DNA of 64,000 nt, taken from positions 55,024 through 119,023 of the forward strand of contig NZ_SPQT01000032.1 in assembly GCF_004571025.1 (NCBI RefSeq). The letters run 5' to 3'. Source of the DNA: Bradyrhizobium niftali. Its GTDB lineage: Bacteria; Pseudomonadota; Alphaproteobacteria; Rhizobiales; Xanthobacteraceae. Shown here one piece after another: positions 53,765 through 61,842 of this stretch. The notes under the pieces are model-generated. The model was not told where the DNA came from. It searched no databases and was given only the letters and a program-made list of their open reading frames with translations. A program made the translations under genes and the position numbers. How positions within the stretch are numbered: position 1 is the first letter of the stretch; every line of letters starts with the position of its first letter.

Positions 53765-54766
53765 TCAGTTCATCTTGACGTCGAGTTCCTTGGCGACGAG
53801 ATCGAGCACTTCCTGCCCGACCCGGCCCTTCGCCCATTTGTAAGTCGGCTGCATCGCTTCCTGCCACGCCTTGCGATCGGCGTCGGTGAGATAATGCAGC
53901 GTGGTCTTGCCCGCCTTCTTGATCTCGGCGAGCGCGTCCTCGTTCTCCTGGCGTGCGATCGAATTGGTGTAGTCGGTCGCCTCGTTCATCGCCTTCTCGA
54001 GCTGGGCGCGAATGTCGGGCGGCAGGCCGGACCAGAATTTCGAGTTGACGATCACCGCATATTGCAGATGGGCATGATAGGACACGGTGATGTCCTTCTG
54101 CACCTCGTAGAACTTCTGCGTCCAATAGTTGGACGCGGTGTTCTCGCAGCCGTCGACCACGCCGGTCTGCAGCGCCTGGTAGACCTCGGAGAACGCCATG
54201 ATCTGCGGGATCGAACCCATCAGGCGGAAATACTGGTCCGCGATCTTCGATCCCGAGATACGGAATTTCAGGCCCTTGAAATCCTCCGGCTTCATCAGCG
54301 AACGATTCGACGACACCATGTGGAAGCCGTTGTCCCAATAGGCGAGGCCGCTGATGCCCTTGGCCTCCAGCTTCTGGAACAGCCACTTGCCGACCGTGCC
54401 CTTCATCGCATTGGCATAGGTCTCGTCGTCCTTGAACAGCCAGGGCAGGTCGAGCGCCTCGAACTCCTTGATGCCGAGCGGCGCGAACTTCGCGGTCGAA
54501 GGCGCGAGCATCTGCACCGAGCCGAGCTGCAGCGCCTCGATCTCCTCCTTGTCCTTGTAGAGCGAGGAGTTCGGATAGACTTCGATCTTGACCTTGCCGT
54601 CGGTGTACTTCTCGGCGAGCTCCTTGAACTTCAGAGCGCCCTTGCCCTTCGGAGTGTCGTTGGCGACGACGTGGCTGAATTTGATGCTGATCGGGCTCTG
54701 GGCCTGGGCGACAGCAGGGGCCATGAGAACAGCCGCAGCGACGACCGCAAGGAGCAGCTTGCGCAT
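53765..54766 (-). CDS. TRAP transporter substrate-binding protein DctP
   Basis: 333 aa from ATG 54766 (GGGAGG upstream). Sec signal peptide MRKLLLAVVAAAVLMAPAVA with cleavage near AQAQ. The mature protein has the DctP pattern IKFSHVVANDTPKGKGALKF, EVYPNSSLYKDKEEIEALQL, the carboxylate-binding Arg region FKGLKFRISGSKIADQYF and QALQTGVVDGCENTASNYW. The close match to classical dicarboxylate receptors suggests a C4-dicarboxylate or other organic acid ligand. Confidence 0.93.
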   Translation of the reverse strand: MRKLLLAVVAAAVLMAPAVAQAQSPISIKFSHVVANDTPKGKGALKFKELAEKYTDGKVKIEVYPNSSLYKDKEEIEALQLGSVQMLAPSTAKFAPLGIKEFEALDLPWLFKDDETYANAMKGTVGKWLFQKLEAKGISGLAYWDNGFHMVSSNRSLMKPEDFKGLKFRISGSKIADQYFRLMGSIPQIMAFSEVYQALQTGVVDGCENTASNYWTQKFYEVQKDITVSYHAHLQYAVIVNSKFWSGLPPDIRAQLEKAMNEATDYTNSIARQENEDALAEIKKAGKTTLHYLTDADRKAWQEAMQPTYKWAKGRVGQEVLDLVAKELDVKMN

Positions 54767-54965
54767 GAAGTAACCTCCCAACAACCTCTAAAACCGGGTC
54801 TTTTTTGTTTTCCGATTTCAGTAGTGGCAGCAATCCGCCACCCGAACAACTAGACCTAAGCCCAATTTGCCGCAGCCAAGCTATCTTGGCGGCCGTTGCT
54901 GACGCAACCCGACACCCGCGCGTGCATCGGGGAACGAGCGCTTATGTCGCATTGCGGCAATGCCA

Positions 54966-55736
54966 TCAGCCCTTGCGCTGGGCGACCATGAACAGACGCC
55001 GGAACGGGAACAGCGTCTGCCCCGCCGCATTCTTCGGATACGCCTTCGCCACCCGCATCCCATAGGCCGCCTCAAAGGCAGCCTTCTCGTCGCCCGCGAG
55101 CACATCGAGATAGCGCGTCAGCCAGGCGCCCTTGGTCCATTCCTTCACCGGGTTCTCGCCTTCGAGCACCTGAAGATATTCGGTCTCCCAGATGTCGATA
55201 TTGTCGGACATCGGAGCAAGAAGATCGTGATAGAAGGCCGGCCCCTCGACCGGCGACGGGGTGACGAGATGCTCGACCTTGGACCGCCAGGGGCCGTTCA
55301 GGGCGGTCTCGCCGATCAGCACATGCGAGGGGGCCAGAAAGTTGCGTGGCATCTGCACCGCGAGCATGCCGCCGGGCACGACCTTCTCCATCACTGACGG
55401 AAACAGTGCCGCATGATTGGGCAGCCAGTGCAGTGCGGCATTGGAATAGATCAAGTCATATCGCTTGGCCGGACGCCACTGGCCGAGGTCTTCATGGGAC
55501 CATTGCACGTCCGGCGCCGCCTTGCGGCCGGCGGCAACCATCTCCGCCGAGCCTTCGACGCCGGTCACGGTCGCATCCGGCCAGCGCTCCCTGATCAGCC
55601 TGGTGACGTTGCCCGCGCCGGCGCCGAGATCGGCGATCTCGCGCGGCGCAAAATCCGGAATCCGCATCAACAGGTCGACGGCGGGCCGGAGCCGATGGCC
55701 GGAGAACTTCAGATATTGCTGCGGATCCCAGACCAT
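54966..55736 (-). CDS. tam: Trans-aconitate 2-methyltransferase
   Basis: 256 aa class I SAM-dependent methyltransferase. N-terminal MVWDPQQYLKFSGHRLRPAV is the Tam signature (W-D-P-x-x-Y). The SAM site is IADLGAGAGNVTRLIRERWP with VEGSAEMVAAGRKAAP next, followed by YDLIYSNAALHWLPNH. It methylates the toxic by-product trans-aconitate to relieve inhibition of aconitase. It is divergent from the SDR gene. Confidence 0.92.
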   Translation of the reverse strand: MVWDPQQYLKFSGHRLRPAVDLLMRIPDFAPREIADLGAGAGNVTRLIRERWPDATVTGVEGSAEMVAAGRKAAPDVQWSHEDLGQWRPAKRYDLIYSNAALHWLPNHAALFPSVMEKVVPGGMLAVQMPRNFLAPSHVLIGETALNGPWRSKVEHLVTPSPVEGPAFYHDLLAPMSDNIDIWETEYLQVLEGENPVKEWTKGAWLTRYLDVLAGDEKAAFEAAYGMRVAKAYPKNAAGQTLFPFRRLFMVAQRKG

Positions 55737-55874
55737 CGTCTCAGCCTTTTCTTTTTCGTGTTTCCTTCAACGTGGCTCTTGGTTACCACTGCTCGTCCCG
55801 CTCAGGCAATTCTCCTGACAGGGACGGGCAGGAAACGAACCGCAACAAGAAACCAAACAAGAGAGCGTGCGACC

Positions 55875-56618
55875 ATGGATCTCGGGCTCAAATCGAAAAC
55901 CGCTGTCGTCACCGGAGCGAGCATCGGCATCGGCCGCGCCATCGCCAAGGGCCTCGCGGCCGAAGGCGTGCGCGTGGTCGGTGTGGCGCGGCGCACTGAT
56001 CTCCTCGCCGAGCTGGTGCAGGAGGTCGGCGGCGGATTGATCACGCCGTTCGAGCAGGACGTGATGGCCAAGGACGCGGCAGAGAAGATCGCCGCCTTCG
56101 CGCTCAAAGAGCTCGGCCATGTCGACATCCTCGTCAACAATGCCGGCGGCAGCCGCCCGCTGCCGGTCGATGCGCCCGACAGCAAATGGGACGAAGCGAT
56201 CGCGCTGAATTTCACCAGCTACCGCCGCATCGCGCATGCGCTGCTGCCGCAGATGATCGAACGCAAATGGGGTCGCATCGTCAACATCACCGGCAAATCC
56301 GAGCCTGAAGGGCTCAACGCCGCGTTCGCCGCGAAGGCCGCCGTGCACGCCTGGGCCAAGGGCCTGTCGCGCGAGATCGGCGAGCACGGCATCACCATCA
56401 ACTGCATCCCGCCCGGCCGCATCATGAGCGAGCAGATCCGCCGCAACTATCCGCCGGACTATCGCGAGCGCTTTGCCGAGGAAGAGATTCCGGTCGGCTA
56501 TTGGGGCGAGCCGGAGGACCTCGCGGCGCTCGCGGTGTTCCTGGCCTCGCCGGTGGCGCGGTACATCACGGGGACGGTGATCCCGGTGGATGGGGGGCTG
56601 CGGCGGTATCAGTTCTAG
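55875..56618 (+). CDS. SDR-family oxidoreductase, atypical active site
   Basis: 247 aa from ATG 55875. The NAD(P) site TAVVTGASIGIGRAIAKGLA, the NNAGG motif (DILVNNAGGSRPLP) and the C-terminal LASPVARYITGTVIPVDGGL are standard for FabG-like SDRs. The catalytic YxxxK is not: the Lys is in NAAFAAKAAVHAW, and the position four before it is Ala rather than Tyr. Dehydrogenase activity is therefore uncertain. The last 24 codons recur at 62806-62877 downstream. It is divergent from tam. Confidence 0.88.
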   Translation: MDLGLKSKTAVVTGASIGIGRAIAKGLAAEGVRVVGVARRTDLLAELVQEVGGGLITPFEQDVMAKDAAEKIAAFALKELGHVDILVNNAGGSRPLPVDAPDSKWDEAIALNFTSYRRIAHALLPQMIERKWGRIVNITGKSEPEGLNAAFAAKAAVHAWAKGLSREIGEHGITINCIPPGRIMSEQIRRNYPPDYRERFAEEEIPVGYWGEPEDLAALAVFLASPVARYITGTVIPVDGGLRRYQF

Positions 56619-56723
56619 GGCGGGGTTGTTGAAGCCGATCAGGGAGCGAACGCGCGCAGCGTCTGATCTGGTCCCGGAAGCGGACAGCGTCGGCTCGCGC
56701 TCTGGCGGGTCGGCCATGGGCCA
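56544..56723 (+). repeat. Direct repeat, copy 1 (SDR 3' end plus flank)
   Basis: Bases 56544-56628 are identical to 62806-62890. Then comes one mismatch, another identical stretch to 56650, and a diverged but alignable part to about 56723 (one 2-bp gap). The offset is 6,262 bp. The repeat covers the last 24 codons of the SDR gene, its stop and about 100 bases downstream. Confidence 0.93.
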
Positions 56724-56888
56724 GGACCCGGACATGAGCACGACAATACGGTTACCCAAGCATGCGGGGCCGGGCGCATGCCCCACACTCAACCGTACTC
56801 AGGGCGCGCGCACGCAAACTCGAATTGGTGTCGTCGGGTCGAGACATTGGATGTTACGGCTCGGGGATAGCCATGTTAGCGTGTGCGC

Positions 56889-57725
56889 ATGACCGGAACT
56901 GCCCTGAATGTCTTGTCGTTCCTGTTGCTCGGCTTCTTCCTCGGAATGAGGCATGCGACCGACGCCGACCATGTGGTCGCTATCGCGACGATCGTCAGCC
57001 GCGAACGCAGCGTGGCGGGCTCGGCGCTGATCGGTGCCGCATGGGGCGTAGGACACACCATCACGGTCATGGCGGTCGGCGCCGCGATCGTCGTGTTCGG
57101 GGTCGTTATCCCGCCGCAGCTTGGTCTGTCGATGGAATTTGCGGTCGGCATCATGCTGATCCTGCTCGGCGTTCTCACCTTGACGGGGATCGGGCGCGCG
57201 GTCGGCACAGCTCACGTCCATGCCGGCGTCCGCAGCGGACATGCGCTCGATCTTCATGACCACTTGCATGCACACGGCGATTACGTGCACCGGCACCCGC
57301 ACGGTCACCACCTCGGTGCGCACGGGCACGCTGAGGAGCATACACCATTGGCGCGGCTTGACCGATCCTGGCTCGGGCGGATCGCGCTCTATGAGTGGCT
57401 GCGCCCCTTCGCGGTCGGCCTCGTGCACGGCCTTGCAGGATCGGCCGCCGTCGCCCTGATGGTCCTATCCATCATACGCGAGCCGATCGCTGCGCTCGGC
57501 TATCTGCTGCTGTTCGGGCTCGGCACCATCACCGGAATGATGTTGATCACGCTGATACTGTCGGCGCCGTTTGTGTTCACGGCGGTCAATCTGCCAAAAT
57601 TCAATTGGCGGCTCCGGGTGGCCTCGGGGCTCGTTAGCTTCGTCTTCGGGCTGGTGCTGGTCTACGGGATCGGCTTTGCCGATGGGGGCCTGTTCACTGG
57701 CGCGCCGACCTGGGAACCCCATTGA
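56889..57725 (+). CDS. NiCoT-type nickel/cobalt permease
   Basis: 278 aa from ATG 56889 (an in-frame GTG two codons earlier is possible; no good ribosome-binding site for either). Helix 2 carries the NiCoT signature HX4DH in GMRHATDADHVVAIATI. About six to eight hydrophobic segments flank a His-rich cytoplasmic loop at about 120-155 (HDHLHAHGDYVHRHPHGHHL). Family members import Ni2+ or Co2+ for urease/hydrogenase or B12; none of those genes is in the window. It is the first gene inside the repeat-bounded segment. Confidence 0.87.
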   Translation: MTGTALNVLSFLLLGFFLGMRHATDADHVVAIATIVSRERSVAGSALIGAAWGVGHTITVMAVGAAIVVFGVVIPPQLGLSMEFAVGIMLILLGVLTLTGIGRAVGTAHVHAGVRSGHALDLHDHLHAHGDYVHRHPHGHHLGAHGHAEEHTPLARLDRSWLGRIALYEWLRPFAVGLVHGLAGSAAVALMVLSIIREPIAALGYLLLFGLGTITGMMLITLILSAPFVFTAVNLPKFNWRLRVASGLVSFVFGLVLVYGIGFADGGLFTGAPTWEPH

Positions 57726-57874
57726 CCGCAAGTTGACGACGGCAAGGAATTGGTGCGGGCAGGTCTGTTTCGCCGCCGCGTCGGTTGACCGCCGCGGAAA
57801 CCGAGGGATAGAGTGCCGCAACTATAAATGGAGGATGCGCCATTCAGACGATCGGCACGGCCGGTGGGCGATCC

Positions 57875-58405
57875 TTGTTGCTGGCGGGCGTCGTTGTGGC
57901 GCTCGCGGCAACCGCGGGTGCGGCATGGCTACACGAGATCCGGCCGCGGTCGCAATCAGCGCTGCAAACGTTCAACGCGCGGGCCGAGAAGGCGCAGCTG
58001 CCGGCGTTGACGGCGGACGAGGAGCGCTTCGCGACAACCTTGTGGGCCGTCCACCGTGAGGCGACGCGGTCGGCGGTGGCATTGAGCTTTGCCGGCATCA
58101 CCTATCAGACCGAGGATCGGGACGCACAGGCGTTCGCACGAAAGATCGAGCCGCTGGCGAAATTCTTTCATGATGCCGAAATGCAGGTCCGCGCCATGAG
58201 CGCGCCACCCTCGCTATCGAAGACACAGTCGCAGTACGTCGACGCGATGGCACTCTACGCCAACGCCGCGACCGAGATGCTAAAGTTCGCCGAAGACGGC
58301 GACTCGCAGCGGCTCCAAGTTGCGCATAGTTTGGATGTGAAGGCTTCGGAGTACATGCTTCGCGTTGGCGAAGTGCTTTGGCCGGGACAATACAAGCCGC
58401 ACTAG
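57875..58405 (+). CDS. Hypothetical exported/membrane-anchored protein
   Basis: 176 aa from a TTG at 57875. The start is uncertain: the frame is open upstream, where a GGAGG (57830-57834) sits seven bases before an in-frame ATT codon at 57842, a rare initiator. The N-terminus LLLAGVVVALAATAGAAWLH is one hydrophobic helix. The rest is a soluble helical domain (EERFATTLWAVHREATRSAV, KIEPLAKFFHDAEMQVRAMS) with no recognised family. It probably faces the periplasm. Confidence 0.6.
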   Translation: MLLAGVVVALAATAGAAWLHEIRPRSQSALQTFNARAEKAQLPALTADEERFATTLWAVHREATRSAVALSFAGITYQTEDRDAQAFARKIEPLAKFFHDAEMQVRAMSAPPSLSKTQSQYVDAMALYANAATEMLKFAEDGDSQRLQVAHSLDVKASEYMLRVGEVLWPGQYKPH

Positions 58406-58484
58406 TGGTCGATCGAAGGGAAGCAGCAAGCGAAATCCGTCTTCCAGTCAAAAGGAAATCATGTAGCTGTAACGGAGGAACGCA

Positions 58485-59483
58485 ATGAGAAGATGTGCAC
58501 CTAGAATCCGTTCGTTTGCGTTGACCGCGGGGATGGCGGCGATGACAAGCCTATTCGGCTTGGCTGCGCAGGCCCAACAACCGGTCTGCTCGGCATGGCT
58601 GATCGAGAGCAGCCGTTTCATGAACGTGCCGTTCGGATCCTTCATGCCAGATCGCACTTTCGTGCCTGGCAGCACCAAGCCGGAGAGCAACATTGCGAGC
58701 GTCGATCTGCCGGTAAACGTCGGCGTGATCAAATGCGGAAGCGAGTTGATCCTCTACGATACCGGTTGGAAGCAGCAGGATTACCTGAAGATGACCGGGT
58801 CGGATCACTGGGCTCCACTGCCGGACCAGCTGAAGGCTCTCGGCTTCAATGCCGCCGATGTCACCAAGGTGGTGATCGGCCACGCTCATTGGGACCACGC
58901 CGGCCAATTGTCTGACCTGCCCAATGCCGTGCTCTACGTCCAGCGCGAAGAGCTAAAAGCGATTGAATGGGCCCTCAACTATCCGGAACCGCACATCCGG
59001 GCGGTTAACTCCGATCCGGGGGGCTGCAACCGTACGCCTGCTTGCGGCTACATGCCGCTCACCGTCGAGGAGGTCTACGGCAAGGTGCTGAAGGGCAAGG
59101 CGGTGATCGTCGACGGCGAGATGGAGATCCTGCCGGGCGTGCGGATTCATCCGGCGTTTCGCGCTCATACAGCCGGCTCGCAACTGCTCGAGGTGCCGAC
59201 CAGCATCGGTAAGCTAGTGTTTGGCTCGGACGCGTTTTCGTCGTACGAGGGCATCCGCGATTGGATGACGGCGAACGTGCAGCAGACCGATACCGTCCAG
59301 CAGTTTCTCGCCTATGAGAAGTGCTACAAGATCACCGGCGGCTATAACAACTGCGTCGCCGCCCACGAGCCGCTGAGCTACACGGACAAATATCCGTTGA
59401 CGAAGAATTCTTGGGTGGCGCTGAACGGCGGCCGCATGGCCGAGCTCACGCTGGCGCCGGGTGAAAAGTCGCGCAAGCCATGA
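58485..59483 (+). CDS. Secreted MBL-fold metallo-hydrolase
   Basis: 332 aa with GGAGG 7 bases before the ATG and a signal peptide (RSFALTAGMAAMTSLFGLAA, cleavage near AQA). The zinc motif is VVIGHAHWDHAGQL (HxHxDH), with further ligand regions FRAHTAGSQLL, LVFGSDAFSSYEG and AAHEPLSY near the end. Four cysteines (GGCNRTPACGYM and EKCYKITGGYNNCVAAHE) suggest disulphides in the periplasm. It resembles lactonase/AHL-hydrolase-like exported MBLs; the substrate is unknown. Its stop overlaps the next start (ATGA). Confidence 0.87.
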   Translation: MRRCAPRIRSFALTAGMAAMTSLFGLAAQAQQPVCSAWLIESSRFMNVPFGSFMPDRTFVPGSTKPESNIASVDLPVNVGVIKCGSELILYDTGWKQQDYLKMTGSDHWAPLPDQLKALGFNAADVTKVVIGHAHWDHAGQLSDLPNAVLYVQREELKAIEWALNYPEPHIRAVNSDPGGCNRTPACGYMPLTVEEVYGKVLKGKAVIVDGEMEILPGVRIHPAFRAHTAGSQLLEVPTSIGKLVFGSDAFSSYEGIRDWMTANVQQTDTVQQFLAYEKCYKITGGYNNCVAAHEPLSYTDKYPLTKNSWVALNGGRMAELTLAPGEKSRKP

Positions 59484-60712
59484 GAGGTGTTTTCGAGGTG
59501 GGATCAGTCTTCCCACCTCGACCGCTTGATCCTGCGACTGGAAGAAGAAGTATCTGCGCGCGTTGGCTGCCCCTCTGGCTTGCCTGCGTGATGTTCCTTT
59601 TGACTGGCAGCGTGTCTGCTCATGACGCGAGCAGCTATGGTGGCGTGTTTCGCTCCCGTGATCTCGGCGCCGCCTGGTTGAATGCGGATGTCGGCCTGTT
59701 TCTCAATGCGGCACTTGTCGTCGCCGTCGACCCAAGCGATTCGTCCCACCTGTTGGTCGGCACCGACCTCGGAATCTTGAGTTCGCACAATGGAGGTCGG
59801 AGCTGGGTGCCGGAGGCGCGAGATCTTGTCATCGGCGCGGTATTCGCGCTTGCCTTCTCGCCGGAGGGCGAGTTGGCTGTGTGCGCGGCCGCAAACGGTG
59901 TGTTTCGCCGCGACCGCAACGGCTGGCTGCGCGCCAGGGCCCCGGACTCCGCGATTCCGGCGCGAGCTCTGGTCAGCGGACCAGCGAACAATCGTTTCTA
60001 TCTGCTCGGCCGCAGCGGGCTGTTTTCGAGCGAGGACGGCGGGCGCACCTATGCGGTCGTGCCCGGGCTCCCGCAGGCGAGCGAAATGACGGCGCTGGCG
60101 GCATTTGCGGGATCGGCCGACACTCTGGCGGCCGTGATTGACGGCCAGGCGATGATCAGCCGCGATGGGGGACGCACCTGGTCCGACGCCGGTTTTGGCG
60201 GCGCAGACGCGCCCGTCGACACGATCGCCGCCGATGCGACGCGGCCGCATCGGCTGTGGGCGGCGGCGCGCGGCGGAGTCCTTGTCCGCGACGACCTCGG
60301 TTCCGATTGGCATTCCGTTGGACGTTCACTGCCTGAGCCGAAAGCCCGAGTGCGCGGTATCGCGGCGAGCGCCGACGCGATGATCCTGGTGGTTTCCTCT
60401 GATCGCGGAATCTACCGCAGCGAGGACGGTGGAGAAACGTGGACGCAGAAAGAAGACAACCTTCCGATTCATATCGAGGCCGGCCCTCTCGCCCGCGATC
60501 CGAAAGATGCGGGTATCATCTACGCAGTCTTTTCGCTGATGCCCTATGCGGAGGTTTGGCGCATGGCGGTCGATGGCGGCAACCTGTTGGCGCGCATCGA
60601 ACCGATCAGCCTGGCCGGTGCTCTCTCGTTTTTTCTGCTCGTTCTGATCGGCGGCTGCCTTGTGGTACGTTACCTGTCACGCAAACGCGGCGCAGCCGAT
60701 CTGTCGCTTTGA
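59480..60712 (+). CDS. Membrane-anchored BNR/YCF48-type beta-propeller
   Basis: 410 aa, coupled to the MBL gene by an ATGA overlap. A hydrophobic signal at about 28-46 (RWLPLWLACVMFLLTGSVSA), then about 300 residues of repeated sialidase-like blades with Asp-box motifs (SSHNGGRSWVP, SSEDGGRTYAV, SRDGGRTWSDA, RSEDGGETWTQ), and a C-terminal membrane helix (AGALSFFLLVLIGGCLVVRY). No catalytic sialidase residues were recognised. It is probably a periplasmic scaffold or ligand-binding propeller tethered to the inner membrane. Confidence 0.82.
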   Translation: MRGVFEVGSVFPPRPLDPATGRRSICARWLPLWLACVMFLLTGSVSAHDASSYGGVFRSRDLGAAWLNADVGLFLNAALVVAVDPSDSSHLLVGTDLGILSSHNGGRSWVPEARDLVIGAVFALAFSPEGELAVCAAANGVFRRDRNGWLRARAPDSAIPARALVSGPANNRFYLLGRSGLFSSEDGGRTYAVVPGLPQASEMTALAAFAGSADTLAAVIDGQAMISRDGGRTWSDAGFGGADAPVDTIAADATRPHRLWAAARGGVLVRDDLGSDWHSVGRSLPEPKARVRGIAASADAMILVVSSDRGIYRSEDGGETWTQKEDNLPIHIEAGPLARDPKDAGIIYAVFSLMPYAEVWRMAVDGGNLLARIEPISLAGALSFFLLVLIGGCLVVRYLSRKRGAADLSL

Positions 60713-60810
60713 TCCGCGCGTGGCCGCCGGTACCACTGACGCGAATAGCCGCAGCCACTATCGTTGAGAACTTTGGATTCAGGAACGGTATCAGAGCCGT
60801 GGAGTGACTG

Positions 60811-61821
60811 GTGTCGACTTCGAAACTCGTACGGCCGCGAAGGATTGTAAACTTCGGAATCGGGGCGCTAGTCGCAATGCTTTGTATCGCGGTTCTGGCG
60901 GGAGGTGCGCTGGTGCTGGTACGAGCCGTCGCCAAGGAAAAATTTGTTGAGTACCGCATGGGCGAGCCAGAGGATGCGCCAATCGCGATTGCAGCGGGCA
61001 TCGACGGCAGTATCTGGTTTACCATCGACCATGCCGATGCGATCGGCCGTGTACGAAATGGCCGCATCGAGCGGCTACCTACATCGAACCGCAACATCGA
61101 GCCGCTCGGGCTCGCGGTCGCTGCTGACGGCAGCGCCTGGTACACGGACCTCGCCGCGCGCGCTATTACGCGCGTGAGCAGTAGCGGCGAGATCGCACGG
61201 TTTATGCTCGATACTCCGATCACTCGCCTCGGACGGCTGGCGATCGCGCCCGATGGAGCCGCTTGGTTCGCCGACCTGACCGGCTATGGCGTGACCAGGC
61301 TAAAAGCCGGAGTTTTTACCCGCCATCGAATCGAGTCTGCGAGGGGCGGACCCTATGGCATCGCCGTGTCCACCGATGGCACCGTGTGGGCGACACTGCA
61401 GAACGGCAACCAACTGCTCCGTGTCGCCGCCGATGGGACTAGCAAGACGTTCGACCTCCCCCACGGTGGCGCCGTGCCAACTGACGTCGCGGCTGGTTCC
61501 GACGGCTCGGTGTGGTTCCTGCAATTCCGCGCCAACCAAATCGGGCGTTTCAAGGATGGGCAATTCTTGGATGTCGAAGTGGGGCAGGAAAACGTCGGCC
61601 TAAGCGGTATTGCCATTGCTCCCAACGACGACGTGTGGTTCGGCATGATGCGCCGTGCGAGTGTCGGGCGATTGCGCAATGGCCGCATCGCGGTCTTTCC
61701 GCTGCCGCGCGACAATGCCCGGCCATTCAGTGTCGCTGTCGATCGCGATGGCAATGTCTGGTACGCGGACATTAGCGGATTTGTAGGCATGCTGCCGGCG
61801 AAGCATGCGGGGGCACCCTGA
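60811..61821 (+). CDS. Vgb-like (streptogramin-lyase-fold) beta-propeller, membrane-anchored
   Basis: 336 aa, GTG start with GGAG seven bases upstream. One N-terminal membrane helix (about 14-38, FGIGALVAMLCIAVLAGGAL) is followed by six or seven propeller blades with the repeated pattern G(I/L)A-x-DG-x-(I/V)W(F/Y), for example IAAGIDGSIWFTI, VAADGSAWYTD, VSTDGTVWATL, VAAGSDGSVWFLQ and VDRDGNVWYAD. This is the virginiamycin B lyase fold, but being tethered and outside the cytoplasm it is unlikely to be an antibiotic-resistance enzyme. It follows the BNR propeller by 98 bp. Confidence 0.82.
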   Translation: MSTSKLVRPRRIVNFGIGALVAMLCIAVLAGGALVLVRAVAKEKFVEYRMGEPEDAPIAIAAGIDGSIWFTIDHADAIGRVRNGRIERLPTSNRNIEPLGLAVAADGSAWYTDLAARAITRVSSSGEIARFMLDTPITRLGRLAIAPDGAAWFADLTGYGVTRLKAGVFTRHRIESARGGPYGIAVSTDGTVWATLQNGNQLLRVAADGTSKTFDLPHGGAVPTDVAAGSDGSVWFLQFRANQIGRFKDGQFLDVEVGQENVGLSGIAIAPNDDVWFGMMRRASVGRLRNGRIAVFPLPRDNARPFSVAVDRDGNVWYADISGFVGMLPAKHAGAP

Positions 61822-61842
61822 GCGCAGAAGACACAAAGAGAG

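Noticed and set aside
59480..60712. Sialidase
   Set aside because: Asp-box blades are present, but the catalytic Arg triad and Tyr/Glu pair of sialidases were not recognised; it is better called a YCF48/BNR propeller.
60811..61821. Streptogramin (virginiamycin B) resistance gene
   Set aside because: The fold matches, but the protein is membrane-anchored outside the cytoplasm and sits in a metal-transport context. Resistance function is not supported.
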